Notes under the pieces: model-generated
What the model was told of the DNA's origin: nothing
Database searches by the model: none
The model's input: the letters and a program-made list of their open reading frames with translations, nothing else
Part shown: positions 25,502 through 33,963 of the stretch, in pieces
How positions within the stretch are numbered: position 1 is the stretch's first letter
How the letters are laid out: every line of letters starts with the position of its first letter
Source of the DNA: Hymenobacter roseosalivarius DSM 11622
GTDB taxonomy: Bacteria; Bacteroidota; Bacteroidia; Cytophagales; Hymenobacteraceae
Length of the DNA stretch: 64,000 nucleotides
Assembly: GCF_900176135.1 (NCBI RefSeq)
Contig: NZ_FWWW01000082.1
Location: forward strand, 62,001 to 126,000
Direction of reading: 5' to 3'
Translations under genes and position numbers: made by a program

Positions 25502-26389
25502 TTAGACGTCACAGAGCTGCACGGCCTGCCGGAGCGAGGCGAGCTTGTCAGTTTTTTGCGGGATAAATTCCTGGGCTACGTAACCTTTGAAGCCGGTGGC
25601 TAGAATGGCGCGCATGATGGCCGGGTAGTTCAGCTCCTGGGTGTCGTCAAGCTCGTGGCGGCCCGGAACGCCGGCCGTATGGTAGTGGGCAATGTAGGGG
25701 TGATTCTCGGTGAGCGTACGGATAACGTCGCCCTCGTTGATCTGCATGTGGTAGATGTCGTAGAGCAGCTTGAAGTGCTCGGAGCCCAAGCGCTTGGCCA
25801 GCTCTACGCCCCATTTGGTGCGGTCGCACTGGTAGTCTTTGTGGTCGATTTTGCTGTTGAGCAACTCCATTACCAGCACTACTTTGTGCTGCGTGGCGAG
25901 CTTAACCAGGGGCTGTAGTCCCTGCACGCAGTTGTTCCAGCCCGCTTCATCGGTTATGCCCCGGCGGCTGCCGCTAAAGCAGATCAGGTTGGTGTAGCCC
26001 GCCTTGGCCACCAGCGGAATCATGTCGGCGTACTGCTTCTGCAGGCGCGCGTGAAACTGCGGGTCGTTGAAGCCATCGGTCAGGTTGATTTCGGCCCCGT
26101 TGCACATAGGAGAGTCCAACCCGTATTTTTTCAGCGTGGGCCAATCTTTGGGGCCTACCAGGTCAATGCCCCGAATGCCCATTTCCTTGGCCGCCGCGCA
26201 AAGATTTTCCAGGGGCATGTCCTGGAAGCACCACCGGCACACGGACTGTTTCAGGTTGTTTTTCAACGGTGTATTCTGACTGGGGGGCTTTTTATCAGTC
26301 GCGCAAGCCGCTGTGCTCCCCAGCACACCCATGGCCGCCGTGCTGGTCAGGAGCCCTTTCAAAGCAGTTCTTCGGTTCCAGATGGTCAT
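25502..26389 (-). CDS. Exported sugar-phosphate isomerase/epimerase-fold protein (hydroxypyruvate isomerase-like)
   Basis: A 295-residue TIM-barrel protein of the xylose-isomerase-like/AP endonuclease 2 superfamily. The N-terminus is a twin-arginine signal with a possible lipobox (NRRTALKGLL...TAAC), so it works outside the cytoplasm. Barrel motifs include VLVMELLNSKIDH (metal Glu), LLYDIYHMQINEGD (Asp and His) and YVAEFIPQK-like VAQEFIPQ (last metal Glu). In this setting it probably acts on keto-sugar or enediol intermediates. It sits 9 bases after the permease gene, showing tight coupling. Confidence 0.85.
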   Translation of the reverse strand: MTIWNRRTALKGLLTSTAAMGVLGSTAACATDKKPPSQNTPLKNNLKQSVCRWCFQDMPLENLCAAAKEMGIRGIDLVGPKDWPTLKKYGLDSPMCNGAEINLTDGFNDPQFHARLQKQYADMIPLVAKAGYTNLICFSGSRRGITDEAGWNNCVQGLQPLVKLATQHKVVLVMELLNSKIDHKDYQCDRTKWGVELAKRLGSEHFKLLYDIYHMQINEGDVIRTLTENHPYIAHYHTAGVPGRHELDDTQELNYPAIMRAILATGFKGYVAQEFIPQKTDKLASLRQAVQLCDV

Positions 26390-26397
26390 TAGTCAAA

Positions 26398-27651
26398 CTA
26401 ATTAGCTTGGGCCAGCGAAGGGGCCGCATCGTAGGGGGCAGGTGCCACGGCCTGGGTCTGGGGGCGGTCTTTGAACAAGAGCAGGAACAACAGCACTACT
26501 ACCCCGGCAATACCAGCCGGAATCAGCCAGATCATGCGCCAGTCGTGGACGCCCTCCGAGAGTTGGTAGTTGTCAAAAATGCGCCCCGAAAGCAAGGTGC
26601 CGATCAGCATGCCTACGCCGTACGTTGCCAGCGTAATGAAGCCCTGGGCGGAACTTTTGAACCGCTCCCCGGCCAGGTTGTCGGTATAAATCTGGCCCGT
26701 TACGAAGAAGAAGTCGTAGCAGATGCCGTGCAGCACAATGCCCGCAATCAGCATCCAGTAGTTGCTTTGGCCGTCGCCGTAGGCGAAGAATACGTAGCGC
26801 ACCACCCAGGCCAGCATCCCGATAGCCAACATCTTTTTCACGCCCAGACGGGTAAAGAAAAACGGAATCAGGAGCATGAACAGCAGCTCGGAAACTTGCC
26901 CCAGACTTTGTACGCCGGCCGCTGCTTTCATCCCGACTTCATTCAGAAACGGGTTGGTGAAGCCGTAGTAAAAGGCCAGCGGAATACAGATGGCGATGGA
27001 AGCCAGAAAGAAAATGAGGTAGGAACGGTTCTTCAGCAGCCCAATGGCATCGAGGCCCAGCATATCGCCCAAGGAGCTGGACTGGCCGCGTTTTACGGGC
27101 GGGGTAGCCGGCAGCGTAAAGCTGAATACACCCAGCAAAGCCGAGGCACCCGCGGCCATCAGGAAAGTAGCCCGCAGGCTGCCGCTTTGCTCCCAGTTCA
27201 GCCAGCCGATAGTGAGGCCGGCCACAATCCAGCCCAGCGTGCCCAGCACTCGAATAGTGGCAAACTCCTTCTGCGGATTCTGCATCTGCCGGAACGCAAT
27301 GGAGTTCACCAAGGCCAGCGTGGGCATGTACAGCACCATGTAGGTCAGGATGTTGGGATAAAAAGAGCCGAAGTCTGTGGATGACGACGCGCGCCAAAGC
27401 AGCAGCGCCCCGGCCAGATGCAGCACGCCCAGAATCTTCTGCGCCGAGAAAAATCGGTCGGCAATCAGCCCGATGATGAAAGGGGCTACAATGGCTCCAA
27501 TGGACTGCGTCAGAAACGCCACTCCCACCTGCGTACCCGTCGCGCTCAGGTTGCGCAGCAGGTAGGTGCCTAACGTCACGAACCAAGCGCCCCAGATGAA
27601 AAACTCCAGGAACATCATGATGGACAGCTTAATCCGGATGGAGGAAGTCAT
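26398..27651 (-). CDS. Nucleoside:H+ symporter-family MFS permease
   Basis: A 417-residue, about 12-helix inner-membrane transporter. MMFLEFFIWGAWFVTLGTYL at the N-terminus and VAFLTQSIGAIVAPFIIGLIADRFFSAQKILGVLHLAGALLLW match the NupG/NHS family; RFKSSAQGFITLATYGVGMLIGTLLSGRIFD is in the second half. In Bacteroidota, members of this family are often placed in sugar-oxidation operons rather than nucleoside loci, so a sugar or keto-sugar substrate is likely here (inference). It follows a nested hairpin repeat that splits the cluster in two. Confidence 0.88.
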   Translation of the reverse strand: MTSSIRIKLSIMMFLEFFIWGAWFVTLGTYLLRNLSATGTQVGVAFLTQSIGAIVAPFIIGLIADRFFSAQKILGVLHLAGALLLWRASSSTDFGSFYPNILTYMVLYMPTLALVNSIAFRQMQNPQKEFATIRVLGTLGWIVAGLTIGWLNWEQSGSLRATFLMAAGASALLGVFSFTLPATPPVKRGQSSSLGDMLGLDAIGLLKNRSYLIFFLASIAICIPLAFYYGFTNPFLNEVGMKAAAGVQSLGQVSELLFMLLIPFFFTRLGVKKMLAIGMLAWVVRYVFFAYGDGQSNYWMLIAGIVLHGICYDFFFVTGQIYTDNLAGERFKSSAQGFITLATYGVGMLIGTLLSGRIFDNYQLSEGVHDWRMIWLIPAGIAGVVVLLFLLLFKDRPQTQAVAPAPYDAAPSLAQAN

Positions 27652-27723
27652 AGCTGGGAAGGTAAGTGATGTCGTGAAAGATGGAAATTATTTCTAGTTC
27701 AAGTGCCCAGTTTGATTTAGGCC

Positions 27724-27970
27724 GTCATGCCGAGCATGTGGCGCATGAAGCCAGGGACGAAGCATCTCGCGTGCGGTCGTTGCCAAGCTAATTGTCATGC
27801 TGACGAGAGGAAGCCTCTCTACTGGTTAGTAATCTCAATGTCAGCGCAACGAAGCGGGAGAGATGCTTCCTCTCGTCAGCATGACGTTCTTTTTATTATA
27901 GATTAGCACCACAACGACTACGAGCGAGATGCTTCGTCCCTGGCTTCATGCGCCACATGCTCGGCATGAC
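27724..27970. repeat. Nested REPIN-like inverted repeat (copy 2) inside the sugar-oxidation cluster
   Basis: Outer arms 27724-27770 and 27924-27970 are perfect 47-bp complements and carry GAAGCATCTCGC at their inner end. The loop contains a second hairpin with perfect 21-bp arms (27794-27814 and 27865-27885), which has its own GTCATGCTGACGAG arm and the usual GCATGACGTTCTTT tail. It looks as if one element inserted in the loop of another. Confidence 0.85.
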
Positions 27971-27986
27971 CGCCTTTTTAGTTGAT

Positions 27987-28457
27987 TTACCTCAGGGTAA
28001 GAATGTAGCGAGCCATTTCCTCGGCATCGGCTACCGATATGGCAGGGTGGGGCGTCATGGCAATATCGCCCCAGTTGCCTTTGCCGCCGGTGATAATTTT
28101 GCCCCCCAGCATCTTGATGTTGGCTTCCGTGGCCGGATATTTCTGGGCTACGGCCTGGTAAGCCGGACCAAGGAGCTTCTCGTTTACGCGGTGGCAGGTA
28201 GTACAGTCGCTGCTTTCCATGAGCTTGGCGCCCTTGGCCAGCGCCCCGCCGGTTGGTGCCGTACCAATTTTGGTGACGTTGGTATCAACCTGGGGCTGGC
28301 GGGCCACCGCACTCAGGTTGGCACCCGTGGCGCTGTCGTTATTCAGGATTACTTCGGGTTCCGCCAGGGTATATTTCTCCTGGGGGGCTTTATTGGACTC
28401 GGAGCTACAAGCAGCTAAAAAAGCGAAAGAACTGAGGAGCAGAAGGGCTTTTTTCAT
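27987..28457 (-). CDS. Monohaem cytochrome c lipoprotein
   Basis: A 156-residue lipoprotein with lipid cysteine 17 (FLAACSS). A flexible linker precedes a class I cytochrome c domain with haem site C85-T-T-C88-H89 and the probable distal ligand Met134 in DIAMTPHP. NVTKIG..., LMESSDCTTCHRVNEKLLGPAYQAVAQKY and the final DAEEMARYILTLR helix are typical. It probably takes electrons from the GMC dehydrogenase three genes upstream and passes them to the respiratory chain. It lies 17 bases downstream of the isomerase-like gene at 28475. Confidence 0.9.
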   Translation of the reverse strand: MKKALLLLSSFAFLAACSSESNKAPQEKYTLAEPEVILNNDSATGANLSAVARQPQVDTNVTKIGTAPTGGALAKGAKLMESSDCTTCHRVNEKLLGPAYQAVAQKYPATEANIKMLGGKIITGGKGNWGDIAMTPHPAISVADAEEMARYILTLR

Positions 28458-28474
28458 AGTGTTAAAGGGGGAGG

Positions 28475-29527
28475 TTAAAGGCCTAATAGACTTTTGTTGT
28501 GGGCTTTATCAGTGCCCGCGGCCGCAAAATCGTCAAAGGCTTTGTCGGTGACGTGGATGATATGGTCGCGGATGAAGGTAGCACCTTCGCGGGCACCGTC
28601 TTCGGGGTGCTTCAGGGCGCATTCCCACTCCAGCACGGCCCAGCCGGGAAAGTCGTACTGGGCCATCTTGCTGAAAATAGCTTTGAAATCTACCTGCCCG
28701 TCGCCGAGGGAGCGGAAGCGGCCGGCGCGGTTTGCCCAGCTTTGGTAGCCCCCGTACACGCCCTGCCGACCAGTAGGATTAAACTCAGCATCCTTGACGT
28801 GAAAGGCCCGAATCCGCTCGTGATAGATGTCGATATACTCCAGATAGTCAAGGCACTGGATCACGAAATGGGAGGGGTCGTAGAGCAGACAGGCCCGCGG
28901 ATGGTGCTGTACTTTGTCGAGGAACAGCTCGTAGCTGATGCCGTCGTGCAGGTCCTCGCCGGGATGTGTTTCGTAGCACACATCTACCCCGCACTCGTCG
29001 AAGGTTTGCAAAATAGGCAGCCAGCGGCGCGCCAGCTCGTCGAAGCCAGTGTCTACCAGTCCGGCCGGGCGTTGGGGCCAGGGATATACCATCGGCCAGA
29101 GCAGCGCGCCGCTAAAGGTGGCGTGAGCCGTCAGCCCCAAGTTCTGCGACGCTTTGGCCGCGTACTTAAGCTGCTGCACGGCCCATTCTTGCCGGGCCTT
29201 GGGGTTTCCGCGAAGTGCTGCGGGCGCAAAGCCATCAAACAGCGAGTCGTACACCGGATTCACGGCGACCAGCTGACCCTGCAAGTGCGTGGATAGCTCC
29301 GTGATTTCCAGACCGGCGGCCTGCACCGTACCTTTTACCTCGTCGGCGTAGGTCTGGCTTTCGGCCGCTTTTTGCAGATCAATAAAGCGATTGTCCAGGG
29401 TTGGTAGCTGTACGCCTTTGTAGCCCAGGCCGCCGGCCCACTCGCAGATGGAAGCCAGACTGTTGAATGGCGGCTGATCCGAGATGAATTGCGCCAGGAA
29501 AATCGCGGGTCCTTTGATGGTTTTCAT
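28475..29527 (-). CDS. Cytoplasmic sugar-phosphate isomerase/epimerase-fold protein
   Basis: A 350-residue TIM-barrel protein with no signal peptide, so cytoplasmic. Motifs: WAGGLGYKGVQLPTLD, ELSTHLQGQLVAVNPVYD, DVCYETHPGEDLHDG (metal Glu and His), CLLYDPSHFVIQCLDYLEYI (Asp/His), RIRAFHVKDAEF (His-Asp), and GWAVLEWECALK (last Glu). This is the longer subgroup often paired with Gfo/Idh/MocA dehydrogenases. It starts 6 bases after the dehydrogenase gene, so the two are a coupled enzyme pair, probably for keto-sugar or inositol-like intermediates. Confidence 0.87.
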   Translation of the reverse strand: MKTIKGPAIFLAQFISDQPPFNSLASICEWAGGLGYKGVQLPTLDNRFIDLQKAAESQTYADEVKGTVQAAGLEITELSTHLQGQLVAVNPVYDSLFDGFAPAALRGNPKARQEWAVQQLKYAAKASQNLGLTAHATFSGALLWPMVYPWPQRPAGLVDTGFDELARRWLPILQTFDECGVDVCYETHPGEDLHDGISYELFLDKVQHHPRACLLYDPSHFVIQCLDYLEYIDIYHERIRAFHVKDAEFNPTGRQGVYGGYQSWANRAGRFRSLGDGQVDFKAIFSKMAQYDFPGWAVLEWECALKHPEDGAREGATFIRDHIIHVTDKAFDDFAAAGTDKAHNKSLLGL

Positions 29528-29533
29528 GCGCGG

Positions 29534-30688
29534 CTAGACAGTAAACTCAGTCCACTTCTGATCGGAGCGGCCCGAGGCAATGACGTTTTCGATAAAAGCC
29601 ATACCGCGCACGCCTTCTTCGATGCTGGGATAATCGAGGGCTTCGGCAGAGGCAGATTTGCCCCCCAGCTCCGCTTGCAGGCTCAGGGCGAAGTTGCGGT
29701 AGAGGTTGGCGAAGGCTTCGAGGTAGCCCTCCGGGTGTCCGGCCGGGGTGCGGGTATTGTGGCGAGCGTAGGAGCTGACGTAGCCCGTGCCCGCCCGCCG
29801 GATTTCGGTAGGCCGATCCAGCCATTTCACTTGTAGCGTGTTGGCATCTACTTGCTGCCATTCCAGGCCGCCTTTGTCGCCGTACACGCGCAGACGCACG
29901 TTGTTTTCCTCGCCCGCTGCTACCTGCGTAGCCACCAGCACACCGCTGGCGCCACCCGCCAGGCGGAGCAGCACGGCACCATCATCATCGAGCTTGCGGC
30001 CCGGTACTACGGTATTTATGTCGGCGCAAAGCTGGGTTACGGACAAGCCCGTAACGTACTCCAGCAGGTTGAAGGCGTGGGTGCCAATGTCGCCCATGGC
30101 GCCGGCGACGCCGCTGCGGGCGGGGTCGGTGCGCCAGGCGGCTTGCTTGTTGTCGGAGGAGCCTTCCTCGAAATTGCTCAGCCAGCCCTGCGGGTACTCC
30201 ACGTACGCCTTGCGGATGGTGCCCAACTCGCCGGAGGCTACCAGCTGCCGCGCTTCCTTTACCATGGGGTAGCCGGTGTAGGTATGCGTGAGGCAGAAGT
30301 GACCGTTGCTGGCCGCTGCTACGGCCTGCAGTTCCTTGGCTTCGGCCAAAGAAAAGGTCATGGGCTTGTCCAGAATGACGTGAAAGCCATTTTCCAGGGC
30401 CAGCTTGGCGGGGGCAAAATGCAGATGGTTGGGCGTCACGATGGATAAGACCTGCACGCGCTCTGTTTCGGGCAGCGCCTTTTCCCGCGCTATCAATTCT
30501 TCATACGAGCCATACACCCGGTCGGCAGCCAGGCCGAGAAGCTGGCCGCTGGCTTTGGAGGTTTCGGGGTTGCTGCTGAAAGCGCCAGCTACCAGCTCGT
30601 AGAGGCCGTCCAGCGCGGCGGCGTGACGGTGGACGGCGCCAATAAAAGCCCCCTGGCCGCCGCCAATCATCCCGAGTCGTAGTTTCAT
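29534..30688 (-). CDS. Gfo/Idh/MocA-family NAD(P)-dependent sugar oxidoreductase
   Basis: A cytoplasmic dehydrogenase of about 384 residues; I use the Met at MKLRLGMIGGGQGAFIG (30688). The Rossmann motif GMIGGGQGAFIGAVHRHAA is at the start, the conserved Lys is in VILDKPMTFSLAEA, and the C-domain has GDIGTHAFNLLEYVTG with the catalytic Asp/His. Family members interconvert sugar hydroxyl and keto groups. In a pathway starting with C3 oxidation this enzyme could reduce the imported 3-keto sugar to glucose or oxidise a related sugar; direction cannot be told from sequence. It is followed after 6 bases by the isomerase-like gene. Confidence 0.92.
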   Translation of the reverse strand: MKLRLGMIGGGQGAFIGAVHRHAAALDGLYELVAGAFSSNPETSKASGQLLGLAADRVYGSYEELIAREKALPETERVQVLSIVTPNHLHFAPAKLALENGFHVILDKPMTFSLAEAKELQAVAAASNGHFCLTHTYTGYPMVKEARQLVASGELGTIRKAYVEYPQGWLSNFEEGSSDNKQAAWRTDPARSGVAGAMGDIGTHAFNLLEYVTGLSVTQLCADINTVVPGRKLDDDGAVLLRLAGGASGVLVATQVAAGEENNVRLRVYGDKGGLEWQQVDANTLQVKWLDRPTEIRRAGTGYVSSYARHNTRTPAGHPEGYLEAFANLYRNFALSLQAELGGKSASAEALDYPSIEEGVRGMAFIENVIASGRSDQKWTEFTV

Positions 30689-30712
30689 GCCGTCCAAGGT
30701 CGCGCTTTTAGT

Positions 30713-31327
30713 TTACGTGGTAGCCCAAGCCTTATCGCCCTTTTTGTAGGGCATGCAGCCATCGTACTTGCCCGGTACGGGAGCGTAGCGTAGGGCTTTG
30801 GTGCTGCCCACTTCGGAGGTAAAGTAGCCCAGCAAGGTCAGCTCTTTGAACATGCGGAAGTAGTGGTTGGGATCTTCCAGCGTTTTGGTCTTGGCGTAGT
30901 TTTTCTGCTCCGCATCGAGGGCCGTGAGCAGGGCCGTACGCTGGGCCGCGTCCGATGCCAGAAAGCCTTTGCCGTTCTTCGTTTTAGAAGCTTCTTCCAG
31001 CTGCGTCAGCCCCTTCAAAAATATCTGCTGATCGGCCGGTTTGTAGCAGTCTCGCACCATTACGGCCATAAAACCGCCCACATCGGCAGCTTTGGCACCT
31101 GGGGATGAGGTAGTTGGCAGAATAGTATCGCCCACTTCATTCAGGTAAGCTACTTGCTCCTGATTGAGAACGGGCTTTAGCTCTTTGGCTGCTGGGGGGC
31201 TTTTTTTCGTCGTCCTAGCTTCCTTTTCCTCACTCGGGGAGGAGCAGCCGGTGAGAAAATAATCGGCGCCGATGATAGTGCCGCCCATGATGAGGGCTAC
31301 CCGGCCTAATGCGTCTCTTCTATTCAT
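30713..31327 (-). CDS. Gluconate 2-dehydrogenase subunit 3-like (gamma) subunit, Tat-exported
   Basis: A 204-residue small subunit for the GMC dehydrogenase encoded just upstream (18-base gap). MNRRDALGRVALIMGGTIIG has a twin-arginine signal, and TGCSS is a lipobox, so it is exported folded and lipidated. LNQEQVAYLNEVGDTILPTTSSPGAKAADVGGFMAVMVRDCY is the characteristic block of the family. The large subunit lacks its own signal, so by analogy with FAD-glucose dehydrogenase gamma-alpha complexes this protein carries its partner through the Tat pore. Confidence 0.9.
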   Translation of the reverse strand: MNRRDALGRVALIMGGTIIGADYFLTGCSSPSEEKEARTTKKSPPAAKELKPVLNQEQVAYLNEVGDTILPTTSSPGAKAADVGGFMAVMVRDCYKPADQQIFLKGLTQLEEASKTKNGKGFLASDAAQRTALLTALDAEQKNYAKTKTLEDPNHYFRMFKELTLLGYFTSEVGSTKALRYAPVPGKYDGCMPYKKGDKAWATT

Positions 31328-31345
31328 AATGCTGCAGATTAAGAC

Positions 31346-33022
31346 TTAGATATTCTGCTTTTTCAACTCACCTACCGCATGATCTACTGCCCTGGCAGTC
31401 AGGGCCATGTAGGTGAGCGAGGGGTTCTGGCAGGCCGCTGAGGTCATGCACGCCCCATCCGTGACGTACACGTTGGGCGCGTCCCACACCTGGTTGTGCT
31501 GGTTTAGCACGGAGGTTTTGGGGTCGCGGCCCATGCGGGCGGTGCCCATCTCGTGAATGCCGCCGCCCAGGTTGTAGCCGTTGTTGTAGGTTTTTACGTT
31601 TTTCAGGCCTGCTTTTTCCAGCATTTCCTGGGCATCCTGCATCATATCGATGCGCATCTTCAGCTCGTTGTCGCGCATGGTGGCGTCGATGGCCAGCACC
31701 GGCAGGCCCCACTTGTCCTTCTTGGTTGGGTCGAGGAAAGTGCGGTTGTCGTGGTAGGGGAGGGTTTCGCCGAAGCCGTTGATGCCCATCGTCCAGTCTC
31801 CGGGCTCAGTGAGGGCATCTTTGAAGTCGCCGCCGATGCTCATTTCGGCAATTTCCCGGCTCCAGCCTTCCCGGCCGGCCCCGCCCTGGTAACCAAAGCC
31901 GCGGATGTAGTCGCGCTTGTCGCCAAACAGGTTGCGGTAGCGCGGGATGTAAATGCCATTGGCCCGGCGGCCGTACACGTACTTATCCTCGTAGCCCTCG
32001 GCCTCACCGTGGGCGCCCGCCCGGAAGTGGTGATCCATCAGGTTGTGGCCCAACTCGCCGCTGCTGCTGCCCAGGCCCTCGGGCCACACGTCGGTGGCCG
32101 AGTTCATCAGCACCCAGGCCGAGTTTAGGGCGGAGGCGTTCAGGAAGATGATTTTAGCGAAGTACTCGTAGGTCTGGTTGGTTTCCGCGTCGAGCACTTC
32201 CACGCCTTTGGCCCGCTTGGTATCCTTGTCGTAAAGGATTTTGGTGACGATGGAGAACGGCCGCAGCGTAAGGTTGCCGGTAGCCACGGCCGCCGGCAAA
32301 CTCGCCGACTGCGTGCTGAAATAAGCCCCAAACGGACAGCCCAGCCAGCACTTGTTGCGGTACTGACAGGCCACGCGGTTGTTGTGGTTCTGGGTGATGT
32401 TGGCCGTGCGGCCAATGACCATGTGGCGGTCCTTGAAGTTCTTTTTAATGCGGGCCGCTACGTCCTTCTCCACGCAGTTCATCTCCATCGGGGGCATAAA
32501 GTCGCCGTCGGGCAGCTGGGGCAGGCCGTCGCGGTTGCCGCTGATGCCGGCGAATTTCTCCACCCGGCTGTACCACGGCGCCAGATCTTTATAGCGAATG
32601 GGCCAGTCCACGGCGATGCCGTCTTTGGCATTGGCCTCAAAGTCGTAGTCGCTCAGGCGGTACGACTGCCGGCCCCACATCAGCGAGCGCCCGCCCACCT
32701 GGTAGCCCCGAAACCAGTCGAAGGGCTTCACCTCCACGTAGGGGCTTTCCTTTTCCTTCACCCAGAAATCCAGGTTCTGCTCGTTGAGCGTGTAGTCGCG
32801 ACTCAGCACTGGGTAGTCCTCGATCATCTGCTGCGTTTTACCCCCCCGATGCGGAAACTCCCAGGGTGCCTTGTTGGCGTTCACGTAGTCTTTAATATGT
32901 TCCACGTTACGGCCGCGCTCCAGCATGATTGTCTTCATGCCTTTCTCTGTCAGCTCTTTGGCAGCCATGCCGCCTGAAATACCGGACCCGATGACGATGG
33001 CATCGAAGGTGTTCTTTTCCAT
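31346..33022 (-). CDS. GMC-family FAD sugar dehydrogenase with 3Fe-4S cysteine motif
   Basis: A 558-residue flavoprotein. DAIVIGSGISGGMAAKEL (8-25) binds the FAD ADP moiety; VGGRSLMWGRQSYRLSDYDF is the second GMC motif; GGIHEMGTARMG and ACQNPSLTYMALTARA supply the His/Asn catalytic pair region. Cys219, Cys225 and Cys229 form C-x5-C-x3-C, the same spacing as the [3Fe-4S] ligands of bacterial FAD-glucose dehydrogenase alpha subunits. There is no signal peptide; the adjacent Tat-borne gamma-like subunit probably exports it. It should oxidise a sugar hydroxyl, C3 in characterised DUF1080 pathways, passing electrons to the cytochrome c lipoprotein. Confidence 0.93.
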   Translation of the reverse strand: MEKNTFDAIVIGSGISGGMAAKELTEKGMKTIMLERGRNVEHIKDYVNANKAPWEFPHRGGKTQQMIEDYPVLSRDYTLNEQNLDFWVKEKESPYVEVKPFDWFRGYQVGGRSLMWGRQSYRLSDYDFEANAKDGIAVDWPIRYKDLAPWYSRVEKFAGISGNRDGLPQLPDGDFMPPMEMNCVEKDVAARIKKNFKDRHMVIGRTANITQNHNNRVACQYRNKCWLGCPFGAYFSTQSASLPAAVATGNLTLRPFSIVTKILYDKDTKRAKGVEVLDAETNQTYEYFAKIIFLNASALNSAWVLMNSATDVWPEGLGSSSGELGHNLMDHHFRAGAHGEAEGYEDKYVYGRRANGIYIPRYRNLFGDKRDYIRGFGYQGGAGREGWSREIAEMSIGGDFKDALTEPGDWTMGINGFGETLPYHDNRTFLDPTKKDKWGLPVLAIDATMRDNELKMRIDMMQDAQEMLEKAGLKNVKTYNNGYNLGGGIHEMGTARMGRDPKTSVLNQHNQVWDAPNVYVTDGACMTSAACQNPSLTYMALTARAVDHAVGELKKQNI

Positions 33023-33075
33023 AAGGGGTGGGATAAATTAGGGCAGAGGAAGCGTAGGGCGAAGCCAGGGAAGGC

Positions 33076-33963
33076 TTACACCAAAGTACGCTTAATGTGC
33101 GTAATGCTTTTCTGAATGCTGTCGAAGGGCGAGCCAGGCGTTTGGTCCTGCTCCACAAAGTAGTACTTCATGCCCGACTTTCCAGCCTGGGCAAAGATTT
33201 TCTTGAAATCGATGACGCCGCTGCCCACCTCCGTAAAGTTTTGCTTGGACGTTTTGTCCATATCCTTCACATGCCAGAGCGGGAACCGGCCAGGGTACTG
33301 CTGAAACAAGGCAATCGGGTCTTTCCCAGCTTTGGTAGCCCAGTACAGGTCCAGCTCCATCTTCACCAGCTCTTTGTCGGTGGAGCTAAGCAGCAGATCA
33401 TAGGGCAGCTGGCCGCTCTGGGGGGCAAATTCGAAGTCGTGGTTGTGGTAGCAAAGCTGAATACCAGCTTTCTTACTCCGCTCACCCGCTTTGTTAAGCT
33501 GGTCAGCTATATACTTATAGTGGTCGAGGCCGCCGCGCTCGGCTTCCGAGAGGTAGGCGCACACCATGTACTTCACGCCAGCCTGGGCCGCGTCGTCCAC
33601 GGCTTTGTCCCAGCCGTGCAGTATGGTGCCCTGTACCGGCTGTCCCTTTTCTTGCTCTTCACCCAAGCGGTAATGGCTACTGGGCATGATCAGGCCATTC
33701 TGCTTGAGCACGCCGGCAAAAGCCGCGGGCGTCATGCCGTAAAACTTCTGACTGCCCGTATAGGTGGCGCCCTCCACCGAGGTGTAGCCCATCTTTGCCA
33801 CCCGGGCCAACGTACCTGCCGGGTCCTTTTGCATGGCGTCGCGCACCGTATATAGCTGTAAGCCAATATGTCGCGACTTGTGCGCGGCCAGCAAAGCCGG
33901 CGAAACGAGCGCGCCAGCAGACAGAAGCGCGGCGGACTTCACGAAGGAGCGGCGAGAGGTCAT
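33076..33963 (-). CDS. Tat-exported sugar-phosphate isomerase/epimerase-fold protein
   Basis: A 295-residue TIM-barrel protein with the strong twin-arginine signal TSRRSFVKSAALLSAGALVSP. Motifs: HIGLQLYTVRDAMQKDPAGTLARVAKMGYTSVEG, IQLCYHNHDFEF (His-Asp and Glu), VKMELDLYWATKAG (Glu/Asp), PLWHVKDMDK (His-Asp) and YYFVEQDQTPGS (last Glu). It is the first gene of the nine-gene cluster and the third isomerase-fold paralogue in it. Its periplasmic location matches the DUF1080 protein, suggesting action on freshly oxidised glycosides, perhaps the elimination step. Confidence 0.88.
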   Translation of the reverse strand: MTSRRSFVKSAALLSAGALVSPALLAAHKSRHIGLQLYTVRDAMQKDPAGTLARVAKMGYTSVEGATYTGSQKFYGMTPAAFAGVLKQNGLIMPSSHYRLGEEQEKGQPVQGTILHGWDKAVDDAAQAGVKYMVCAYLSEAERGGLDHYKYIADQLNKAGERSKKAGIQLCYHNHDFEFAPQSGQLPYDLLLSSTDKELVKMELDLYWATKAGKDPIALFQQYPGRFPLWHVKDMDKTSKQNFTEVGSGVIDFKKIFAQAGKSGMKYYFVEQDQTPGSPFDSIQKSITHIKRTLV

